A program made the position numbers and the translations under genes. A model generated the notes under the pieces. It did no database searches, was not told the DNA's origin, and worked only from the letters and a program-made list of their open reading frames with translations. DNA of 56,769 bases. Source: JBBIJO01 sp037445895. GTDB lineage: Bacteria; Bacteroidota; Ignavibacteria; Kapaibacteriales; UBA2268. The DNA lies in assembly GCA_037445895.1 (NCBI GenBank), contig JBBIJO010000015.1, positions 1 to 56,769 on the forward strand, read 5' to 3'. This document shows, piece by piece, positions 44,393 through 51,857 of this stretch (the stretch's first letter is position 1; every line of letters starts with the position of its first letter).

Positions 44393-45535
44393 CTACAGTC
44401 CTACTGCATCGAAAATAAGCGTGAAAATGGTGTCTGCAATTATTATTGCGAAAATCCCATTAACGACCGCGAGGGTCGTGTGGCGTCCCACATTCTCTGC
44501 TCCTCCGCCGACCTTCAATCCCCGGTAGCAACCAATCGAAGCAATTAAAAAGCCGAAAATAATGCTTTTAGCCAGCCCGGAAAGAATATCCCCCAACTCG
44601 ACTGCCCTTTGTAGTTGAGTGAAATACCCAGAAGGAGTAATGTCGAGCATAGAAAGAGCCGAAATTAAACCGCCGATAACCCCAGCAAGATTCCCAATCA
44701 TAACAAGCAAAGGAATTGAGAGCGAAACTGCATAGATTCGCGGAATAACAAGGAAGCGCAGAGGTTCGAAACCCATAGACCGAAGAGCATCTATTTCTTC
44801 GGATACTTTCATCGTTCCAATTTCGGCAGTAAATGCGGACCCAGAGCGACCAGCAACAAGAATTGATGTCATCAATGGACCCAACTCCCGAGTGATGGAT
44901 ACACCGATAAGGTCTGCGATATAAATATCGGCACCAAATTGCTTCAGTTGGATGGCTCCTTGGTAGCCCGAAATTATCCCTATCAGCAAAAGAATTAACG
45001 CAACAATTGGAACAGCATTGACTCCGTTCCGAATGAAAAGTTGGGGGAAATCCGACCATCGTATCTTTTTGGGATGAACCAACGACAAGAACAATTTGAT
45101 TAGTATATTGCCGAAAAATTCAATAAAAGAAACAACATCGTTCGCCATAAACATTACTTTTTCGCCGATGCTCGCAAAGTATGCAAAAAAATGATTTCCG
45201 TTCGTTCGGCTGGGTTGCCGAATCAACGCAGAATCAGCCAAATTATCGAGAAGTTCTTTTGCATTTGTAGGCAACGATAGTAGTTCAAGATTGACGTTGT
45301 TCGATTTTGCCCAGTCTCGAAAGTCAGCAACAAAAACAACAAAGGTAGAATCGAATTTTTCGACTTTTGCGAAATTGAGTTGGACCGCGGTAATTCCGTC
45401 GAAATGTTGCTCGAAAGGTTTTAGTTGGTCGAATCCGTGCAAATTTTCGATAGTAAAAGGAACCAAAAAAGTGATTTCGGCACGGGTTCCTTCCTTGTCA
45501 ATTCGATAATATTGTGGTCCGGCTTTCCTTCTCAT
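44393..45535 (-). CDS. mlaE: MlaE-family ABC permease with N-terminal STAS domain
   Basis: The 380-residue protein has two parts. Residues about 15-105 form a STAS domain (AVQLNFAKVEKFDSTFVVFV). Residues about 145-378 form the MlaE/YrbE permease domain with five or six membrane helices and the conserved block RELGPLMTSILVAGRSGSAF, followed by TAEIGTMKVSEEIDALRSMG. These permeases move phospholipids or other lipids between the membranes with an MlaF ATPase and an MlaD MCE protein. Neither partner is adjacent here. Fusion with STAS is known in the family. It starts with ATG at 45535 and ends 1 nt after the DUF3108 gene, tail to tail. Confidence 0.9.
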   Translation of the reverse strand: MRRKAGPQYYRIDKEGTRAEITFLVPFTIENLHGFDQLKPFEQHFDGITAVQLNFAKVEKFDSTFVVFVADFRDWAKSNNVNLELLSLPTNAKELLDNLADSALIRQPSRTNGNHFFAYFASIGEKVMFMANDVVSFIEFFGNILIKLFLSLVHPKKIRWSDFPQLFIRNGVNAVPIVALILLLIGIISGYQGAIQLKQFGADIYIADLIGVSITRELGPLMTSILVAGRSGSAFTAEIGTMKVSEEIDALRSMGFEPLRFLVIPRIYAVSLSIPLLVMIGNLAGVIGGLISALSMLDITPSGYFTQLQRAVELGDILSGLAKSIIFGFLIASIGCYRGLKVGGGAENVGRHTTLAVVNGIFAIIIADTIFTLIFDAVGL

Positions 45536-45634
45536 AACTTAAAAAATTGCAAATGTCCCAAGAATGAAATTAACTAAAATTGGAATATGTTAGCATACAA
45601 AAAAGCACACGAAAATAAAAAATTTATTCCGTTG

Positions 45635-45642
45635 TATGTTTG
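45635..45642 (+). promoter_or_regulatory. TATGTTTG promoter-like box before the small basic ORF
   Basis: TATGTTTG fits TAnnTTTG exactly, but no TTTG box lies at the expected upstream distance. It would start transcription about 35-40 nt before the ATG at 45686. Confidence 0.35.
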
Positions 45643-45685
45643 GGTCGAGTTTTAAACAGTTTTTTTGAAAATCAGGAAGTTTAAA

Positions 45686-45820
45686 ATGAAATTTTCAAAA
45701 AGGGGGAAGGTATTCCAATCCACTGCCGGTGGTAGTTTCGGCACTATCGACAAGGACGGAATTCGCTTTAGCCAAGGCAAGGAGATAACCGTTCCAAACA
45801 AAGGAAAAAGAAAGAGATAA
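45686..45820 (+). CDS. Small basic ORF, 44 aa
   Basis: The ORF encodes a 44-residue basic peptide (MKFSKRGKVFQ ... NKGKRKR). It has an AGGAAG ribosome-like sequence 6 nt before the ATG and a TATGTTTG box 44 nt further upstream. It has no signal peptide or membrane segment. I recognise no family. Its TAA abuts a TAA on the opposite strand at 45821. It may be a real small protein or chance. Confidence 0.4.
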   Translation: MKFSKRGKVFQSTAGGSFGTIDKDGIRFSQGKEITVPNKGKRKR

Positions 45821-45922
45821 TTACCTTCTCAATTCCAAATATTCCCGATATTCAGGGGCGATTACAAAGGCACAATCGAGGACTTTGCAAAGTTCCCGTT
45901 TAGCGATTGTCCCACCGCATAC
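45821..45922 (-). other. In-frame 33-codon extension after the response-regulator stop
   Basis: After the TAG that ends the LuxR-type regulator, the same frame stays open for 33 codons (VCGGTIAKRELC ... EYREYLELRR) and then TAA. The composition looks protein-like. It could be a leftover of a longer ancestral C terminus, a stop-codon readthrough segment, or chance. Confidence 0.25.
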
Positions 45923-46552
45923 CTACACCAAGCCGTTGCGTATTGCATAATGGGTCAATTCGGCGTTGTTCTTCATTTGCATTTTTTCGAGGACTCGATT
46001 TCGATATGTACTTACGGTATTTACACTTATATTTAATTCATTGGCTATTTCGTGGATAGCTTTTCCCGAAGCAATCAAACACATTACTTGGAACTCGCGG
46101 TCGGAAAGGAGTTCGTGCAATGGTGGGCTATCCTTTCCTTCGAGCTTAGTTGCAAGTAATTCAGCAAGATGTTCGGAAACATATTTTCGCCCGGTAGCAA
46201 CTTTGTGTATGGCTTCGATAAGTTCTTCGGGTTCGCATTCCTTGTTCAAATAGCCCGAGGCACCAGCTTTTAACAATCGGATAGCGTATTGGTCTTCGGG
46301 ATACACCGTAAAAACAAGCACAGGTAAGTTCGGTTTAATTCTTTTCAATTCCATAAGAGTTGCAAAGCCATCCTTGCCAGGCATAGAAATATCCAAAAGG
46401 ACAACGTCGAAATTCCCTTCCTGCACTTTTTCGAGCAACTCGAAGCCTGAACTTGCTTCGCCAACAACCGAAAGGAATGGGTCTTGTTCAATTATCTGTT
46501 TGAGCCCCGTCCGGACGACTGCGTGGTCGTCTGCAATTATAATTTTAATCAT
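45923..46552 (-). CDS. NarL/FixJ-type response regulator
   Basis: The 209-residue protein has an N-terminal receiver domain with the acidic pocket IIADDHAVVR and phospho-acceptor Asp54 in VVLLDISMPGKDG, followed by the conserved Thr/Lys region. The C-terminal LuxR-type HTH has LSDREFQVMCLIASGKAIHE and NISVNTVSTYRNRVLEKMQM. It starts 1 nt after the stop of the histidine-kinase gene, so the two form an operon and presumably a cognate pair. The target genes are unknown. An open frame continues beyond its TAG. Confidence 0.93.
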   Translation of the reverse strand: MIKIIIADDHAVVRTGLKQIIEQDPFLSVVGEASSGFELLEKVQEGNFDVVLLDISMPGKDGFATLMELKRIKPNLPVLVFTVYPEDQYAIRLLKAGASGYLNKECEPEELIEAIHKVATGRKYVSEHLAELLATKLEGKDSPPLHELLSDREFQVMCLIASGKAIHEIANELNISVNTVSTYRNRVLEKMQMKNNAELTHYAIRNGLV

Positions 46553-46553
46553 A

Positions 46554-48803
46554 TCAATTTATTGGTAATGTTAATGTTACTGTTGTTCCGACGTTCGAAA
46601 CGCCTTGTATTGTTAATTTCCCGTTGACAGCATTTGCTCGCTCCTTCATCCCGACGATTCCAAGCGATTTCACTTTCGATATTTCTTCCAATTTTATTCC
46701 ACGCCCATTATCCGAAACTGTTAAAATAAGATTATTTCCATCGACTTCCAAATGGACATCGACGCGCGTAGCATTGGCGTGGCGAGCAACGTTTGTCAGT
46801 ATTTCTTGAAAGATGCGGAAAACTGCAATTGCCGTTCGTTCATTAAGCTTAATTTCTTGCTTTGTTAAATAAAGGCGACAACGAATCGCCGTCTGTTTTT
46901 GGAATTCCATCGATTGCCATTCTATTGCTGCAACAATTCCAAAATGGTCGAGAACCGAAGGACGTAGCTGCGACGATATCGAACGCACCTTGCGAATAGT
47001 GGATTCTATCATATCAATCATTTTAAGAATCCTTTCGTGGAGAACTTCTTCGCGAAGATGCTTTTTCTTCAACATCCACGAAAGCTCTAACTTCATAGCC
47101 GTTAGAACGTGCCCCAACTCGTCGTGAATTTCGAAAGCAAGGTTCTTTTTTTCCTCCTCGCGTAACGATTCAAAATAGAGCGCAAGGTTTCGCAATTGCT
47201 CTTGGGAGTTTTTCAATTGCTCTTCGACGGTAATTCTTTCTGTAATGTTGTAAATTAAGCTTTGCAAATAAACAATCTTGCCCCGAGAGTCTGCAACATT
47301 TTCCAAATGGTTTTCGACCCAAACAACTTCCCCATTAGGATTTACCAATCGATATGTAAAAGTGCGGGTATAGTTTGGGAAATGAACTGCTTCCCTATAT
47401 ACTTCGCGAACTTTGGCAGAATCGTCGGGATGGATTAAATCGAGCCATTTGATTTCGCCGGAAATAAGTTTTTCCGGTTCCAAACCGAGCAACTTCGAAA
47501 CCGAACTGAAAACATTCACAACCTTTAAATCGGTCGAAAGACGCAAAAGCAATCCCTCGAAACGTTGTGCAAATATTGCTATTACACCCCGAATTGTTTC
47601 CAAATCCTGTTCTAATTGCCGAATAAAAGTAATATCGTCGAATTGAATCGCTTTCCAACCAAAACCAAAAAGTGTCGATGGCAAAAGGAACTTTCGAGCG
47701 CCGATTATTCTCTTTTGCGCTGGGGCTATTTTTGCTTCAAGTATTAGTTCCGCTTGACTTTCGTCCGAAGTAAGCAACGCTACTATTTCGGGCAAATCAA
47801 GCTCTTTGGCTTTTGCACCAACTTTTAATTCTACCGTTTCGAAGAGATTTCGCGCGGCGTCGTTAGCATAACGCAAAACATTAATTTCGTCGAAAACGAG
47901 CAACCCAATGGGAATCTTTTCGAACAATTGTTGGAACAATTCGTTTTTCCTTCTTAAATCAATCGGTAGGAGGCTCTTCTCTTTGATTTCCCATAGCAAA
48001 AGGACTATAAATTTTAGACGTAAATCTTCGAAAATTGGAAAGTATTTCAAAGCAAAATCGAAGTTTTCGCCTGTATGATTAACATAGTTATCTATGTCGA
48101 AAGTTGGGGATTGTTGTTTCCTTAATTCGGATATTAGTTCTGAATGCGTAAATTTTTCGGGTATCGGTATTAAAGAAGCCACATTTTGTCCCGCTTTGTT
48201 TTTCTCTTTGAAATGGAAAATCTTTTCTGCCGAAAGATTGCAATCCAGGAAACGAAATGCTTCGTCGAAAACGACAACCCCGAAAGGCGAGGCTTCCAAA
48301 AGCTCGGAAACAAAGTTATCCGTCTTTATCAATTCCTTAAAATTCTTAATTTTAGGAGCCACTTCTGTTTCGTTTAATGGCGGAGTTTTGAACGATTTTG
48401 GCTGGACAATACACATCACAACTGGGGGTTCGGCAATTAAAACAGGTATCGAAGTAATACTGAAAGCATAGCCGTTCGAACGATGCTTTTTGGTTGAAAG
48501 TAAGACTTCATGTTGCACAACTTCGTTGGATTGAAAGGCACGCTCGGCAGGACAGTTCGGACAGGGTCGCTCGAATTCGCAAACAATTTCGAAACATTTA
48601 CCTTCGTCGGAACGACAAATGTTACGAAATTCTTCGTTCGCCCAAACAATGTTGTAATCGTTATCTACAAAATAAATCGGGGATTTCGACGAATCGAACG
48701 TTTTTTTGAAAAGCCTCAAAGGGTCAACTTCATCTTGGCGAATCGAATTGGACTTTTCCCCATCGATCAGGTTTCGGATAATATTTATAATTTTCAATTG
48801 CAT
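46554..48803 (-). CDS. Multi-PAS sensor histidine kinase (NarX/DesK-type HisKA_3)
   Basis: The 749-residue protein has no clear membrane segment and is probably cytoplasmic. Up to four PAS domains occupy about 35-530. The first holds a Cys cluster at about 71-88 (GKCFEIVCEFERPCPNCPAE), known from PAS domains that may sense redox or bind metal or a cofactor. The last (about 412-530) has a PAC motif with VENHLENVADSRGK. A HisKA_3 dimerisation domain carries the phospho-acceptor His in AFEIHDELGHVLTAMKLELS, and the HATPase ends with LTVSDNGRGIKLEE. I choose the ATG at 48803; an earlier GTG adds two residues. It is cotranscribed with the regulator at 45923. Confidence 0.9.
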   Translation of the reverse strand: MQLKIINIIRNLIDGEKSNSIRQDEVDPLRLFKKTFDSSKSPIYFVDNDYNIVWANEEFRNICRSDEGKCFEIVCEFERPCPNCPAERAFQSNEVVQHEVLLSTKKHRSNGYAFSITSIPVLIAEPPVVMCIVQPKSFKTPPLNETEVAPKIKNFKELIKTDNFVSELLEASPFGVVVFDEAFRFLDCNLSAEKIFHFKEKNKAGQNVASLIPIPEKFTHSELISELRKQQSPTFDIDNYVNHTGENFDFALKYFPIFEDLRLKFIVLLLWEIKEKSLLPIDLRRKNELFQQLFEKIPIGLLVFDEINVLRYANDAARNLFETVELKVGAKAKELDLPEIVALLTSDESQAELILEAKIAPAQKRIIGARKFLLPSTLFGFGWKAIQFDDITFIRQLEQDLETIRGVIAIFAQRFEGLLLRLSTDLKVVNVFSSVSKLLGLEPEKLISGEIKWLDLIHPDDSAKVREVYREAVHFPNYTRTFTYRLVNPNGEVVWVENHLENVADSRGKIVYLQSLIYNITERITVEEQLKNSQEQLRNLALYFESLREEEKKNLAFEIHDELGHVLTAMKLELSWMLKKKHLREEVLHERILKMIDMIESTIRKVRSISSQLRPSVLDHFGIVAAIEWQSMEFQKQTAIRCRLYLTKQEIKLNERTAIAVFRIFQEILTNVARHANATRVDVHLEVDGNNLILTVSDNGRGIKLEEISKVKSLGIVGMKERANAVNGKLTIQGVSNVGTTVTLTLPIN

Positions 48804-48869
48804 TTGCACACTGCAATACTCAAAATTATTAACAATTTGAATAGAAATTTATTGTGATTTCAAAATTAA

Positions 48870-49892
48870 TCAATTCCCAATAATTTCTACCTCGTTTTCC
48901 AGTCGGATACCAAAATTATCGAATACATCATTGCGAATCCTATCGGTAAATTCTTGGATTTCGTAGCCCCGTTTGGCACCGTAATTAACAACAATTAAGG
49001 CGTGCCGCTCGTAAGTCCCAACGTTTCCAATTCGGCGACCTTTCCAACCTGCCTTTTCTATCAACCAAGCTGCCGAAACTTTGAATTGCCCGCTATTAAT
49101 TGGAAACGAAACCAAATCGGGATACCTCGTTTTCAATTCACTGTGTTTATCGCTATCCACTATCGGATTTTTGAAGAAAGAGCCACAATTTGGGAGAGTT
49201 TCGACATCGGGGAGTTTGCTCCTCCGCAAACTACAAACCGTTTCGAACACGTAGCTTGGGTCTGGTTGAATGTGGCCTTCTTTTTTCAACTCCTGTTGCA
49301 AATCTTTATACGAAACGTTAACACGCGGAATCTTCGAAAGTTCTAAATCTAAACGCGTAATTATAAAACTATTTTTAAGTTTAGTTTTAAAGATGGAGCT
49401 ACGATAGTCGAAATCGCAATCGGCATTTTCGAACGTCTCGTATTCTCGCGTCCGAAGATTTATTCCAGAAACAGACCGGACAAATTCTTTGAGTTCAACT
49501 CCGTAGGCGCCAATGTTTTGAACAACGGCACCGCCAACTCGTCCGGGAATTAAAGCCAGATTTTCTAAGCCAAAGAAGCCGTTCCGCAAGCTCCATTCGA
49601 CTAATTTCTGCCAACTCATTCCTGCATCGGCAGATATTTCAACCTGCTCTTGATTGTTCGAAAGAACTTGAACATTTCGGGCTACATAGTTAACCACAAA
49701 TCCGTCGAAATCATCGAGAAAAAGAATATTCGAACCGCCCCCAAGGATAAAACGTTTTTCCGATTGGAAATCTTCAACTCGGAGCAAATCGAATATTTCT
49801 TGTTCGCTCCGAATTTCGACGTAATACTTTGCTACAACGTCGAGAGCAAAAGTATTATATTTTCGCAAAGAAAAATTCTGTTCTATCTTCAT
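48870..49892 (-). CDS. murB: UDP-N-acetylenolpyruvoylglucosamine reductase
   Basis: MurB reduces the enolpyruvyl group to lactate to make UDP-MurNAc for peptidoglycan, with FAD and NADPH. FAD-binding phrases are clear: FILGGGSNILFLDDFDGFVV and ALIPGRVGGAVVQNIGAYGV. The proton-donor Ser is in GSFFKNP and the catalytic Glu near the end in ENEVEIIG. At 340 residues it is the long type I form (E. coli-like), with the extra Tyr loop region. It lies 67 nt upstream of the histidine-kinase gene on the same strand and may be cotranscribed with it. Confidence 0.95.
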   Translation of the reverse strand: MKIEQNFSLRKYNTFALDVVAKYYVEIRSEQEIFDLLRVEDFQSEKRFILGGGSNILFLDDFDGFVVNYVARNVQVLSNNQEQVEISADAGMSWQKLVEWSLRNGFFGLENLALIPGRVGGAVVQNIGAYGVELKEFVRSVSGINLRTREYETFENADCDFDYRSSIFKTKLKNSFIITRLDLELSKIPRVNVSYKDLQQELKKEGHIQPDPSYVFETVCSLRRSKLPDVETLPNCGSFFKNPIVDSDKHSELKTRYPDLVSFPINSGQFKVSAAWLIEKAGWKGRRIGNVGTYERHALIVVNYGAKRGYEIQEFTDRIRNDVFDNFGIRLENEVEIIGN

Positions 49893-50063
49893 ATTACAAA
49901 AATATTAAAAAGAAACTTCTAAGAAATAATAGAAGCGAGCGTTCTTTGACTATTCGGGCAAAGAATTGCAATCCCTTTGGTTTGGGGCTATGAAAAAACC
50001 CAAAGAGTTACGAAAAAAATTATGCCATTAGATAATCTGTTCTCGGCTCGAAATAGCTTTTTG

Positions 50064-50094
50064 TTTGAACAACTTCATATTTTTCTTATTTTTG
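50064..50094 (+). promoter_or_regulatory. Promoter of the T9SS repeat protein
   Basis: TTTG (50064-50067) is followed after 19 nt by TATTTTTG (50087-50094), an exact consensus match. The start would fall about 20 nt before the ATG at 50121, with GGGG as the ribosome site. Confidence 0.6.
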
Positions 50095-50120
50095 TATTGG
50101 GAAATGTTAAGGGGTAACTT

Positions 50121-51725
50121 ATGAAAAGAAAACTTCGACTAATTATGTTCCAAGTAATATATTTTTCCTTTCAGGTCTTTTCGCTGCAAGCTCAAAATTA
50201 TTGGGCAAAAATCTACGGTGGCGTTGGCGAAGATTCCCCATGGAAAATTGCCAGCACTTCGAACTCTGGCTTTGCAATTGAAGGACGAACTCGCTCGTTC
50301 GGAAGCGGTTCCGAAGATTTCCTTTTCTTCACTGCTGATTCGAACGGAACATCAATTTTGCAAAAAGTTTTTAGCGCTCCAAATCTCGACGAACCATACG
50401 CAATGACAGCCACAAGCGATGGCGGCTATCTAATAGCTGGAAATAGTAGCTCCTTCGGCGAAGGGAGCAAAGACATTCTCTTCCTCAAATTGAATGCTTC
50501 TGGTAAAATAGACTGGCAAAAATCGATTGGCGGGAACGACGATGAATCGGCTCTCTCCGTTGTTCAAACTTCCGACGGAGGCTATATCGCCGTGGGTTGG
50601 ACATTTTCCGTTGGTGCCGGGGGAACCGATGCTTGGATTGTAAAAATTTCTCCCGATGGCAATCTCGAATGGCAAAAAGCTTACGGCGGAACGGGTTACG
50701 AATTTGCCTATTCAATTATCGAAACTAACGACGGCGGCTTCCTTTTCGTCGGCAATACAGATTCTTCGACAGGCAAGGACAACGATGTTTGGGTAGTCAA
50801 ACTCAACAACAATGGAGATGTCGTTTGGCAAAAAACTTACGGCGGAACGAACGAAGAATCGGCAAGAGCGGTTCGGCAAAATCCCGATGGAACATACACA
50901 ATCGGAGCTTGGTCGAAATCCTTTGGGAATGGCTCCTCGGACTTCTGGTTGCTTAAACTAAACTCCGATGGCTCAATCCTTTGGCAAAAATCTTATTTAA
51001 CTCAAAAAGATGCCAACTTCTTCGCTTTCGAAAGGACAAAAGACAACGGATTTATCCTCGTTGGAGGACTAAATATTTCAACAAACAGCAACCCCGATTA
51101 TGATTTTTTCGTCGTCCGAATCGACGAATTTGGTTCGCCCGTCTGGAAGAAAACTTATGGCGGTAGCGGAACTGACCAAGCAAGCACAATAGCTGCTTCC
51201 GAAACAAGCGGTTTTCTTGTTGCCGGTTGGACATTTTCTTTCGACGATGCTATGGCTTCCGACATCCTCGTCCTTAAAATCGACGAAGATGGTAATCTCC
51301 CCAACGGCTTGGTTAATGTTTCTAATGCCAACTTGGATACCCTAACTACCAATATCGAGCCGAAGGAACAAAATTTTATCGTTACAAATACCAATCAAAT
51401 GCTTCGGGAGACACAACTCGAAGAATCAGATGTCGCTTTGAAAGTAAAAACTTTGAACACGCTCGAAGTTGACGAGGAAGTTTCTCCCAAACATCCCGAT
51501 ATACAAATTCTATTAAACTTTCCAGGGAGTTTTGTTGCTCCAATGATTTCGGTTGCGCTCCAAGCTCCTTCCTTTGTAAATATTAAAATATACGATTTTA
51601 TAGGAAACGAGCTCGCAACAGTTTACAATGGCTTTTTGGATAATGGAGTTCACTCTTTCGAGCTAAATTTGTCGGGTTTTGCAAGTGGTTTATATTTCGC
51701 AGTAGTTACATATAAATTTTTTTGA
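50121..51725 (+). CDS. T9SS-secreted protein with about seven YGG-type repeats
   Basis: The 534-residue protein has a signal peptide (IMFQVIYFSFQVFSLQAQ). About seven repeats of 50-55 residues follow. Each has WxKxYGGxGxDxAxxI, then T-x-D-G-G-Y-x-x-x-G-x-T-x-S-F-G and D-x-W-x-x-K-L-x, a common propeller-like repeat in FCB surface proteins. The C terminus is a T9SS sorting domain (VNIKIYDFIGNELATVYNGF ... ASGLYFAVVTYKFF). It stops early, before the usual basic last strand. Right at that place is a run of seven T (51717-51723), and one T fewer would extend the frame by DVIIQKIFY. The gene may carry a frameshift or a sequencing error. Confidence 0.82.
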   Translation: MKRKLRLIMFQVIYFSFQVFSLQAQNYWAKIYGGVGEDSPWKIASTSNSGFAIEGRTRSFGSGSEDFLFFTADSNGTSILQKVFSAPNLDEPYAMTATSDGGYLIAGNSSSFGEGSKDILFLKLNASGKIDWQKSIGGNDDESALSVVQTSDGGYIAVGWTFSVGAGGTDAWIVKISPDGNLEWQKAYGGTGYEFAYSIIETNDGGFLFVGNTDSSTGKDNDVWVVKLNNNGDVVWQKTYGGTNEESARAVRQNPDGTYTIGAWSKSFGNGSSDFWLLKLNSDGSILWQKSYLTQKDANFFAFERTKDNGFILVGGLNISTNSNPDYDFFVVRIDEFGSPVWKKTYGGSGTDQASTIAASETSGFLVAGWTFSFDDAMASDILVLKIDEDGNLPNGLVNVSNANLDTLTTNIEPKEQNFIVTNTNQMLRETQLEESDVALKVKTLNTLEVDEEVSPKHPDIQILLNFPGSFVAPMISVALQAPSFVNIKIYDFIGNELATVYNGFLDNGVHSFELNLSGFASGLYFAVVTYKFF

Positions 51726-51831
51726 TGTGATTATCCAAAAAATTTTCTATTGACGATAAAATTTTGCAAACAATGGTCTTACATTTTTATTAATTAGATT
51801 AAAAAATTGTTATTTTCGTTTTGTTCTTAAT

Positions 51832-51839
51832 TATTTTTG
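51832..51839 (+). promoter_or_regulatory. TATTTTTG promoter box of alaS
   Basis: TATTTTTG matches TAnnTTTG exactly. A TTG lies at 51807-51809, 22 nt upstream. The transcript would start about 13 nt before the ATG at 51858, which supports that start over the earlier TTG. Confidence 0.5.
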
Positions 51840-51857
51840 CAATTTGATGATTTGAAT

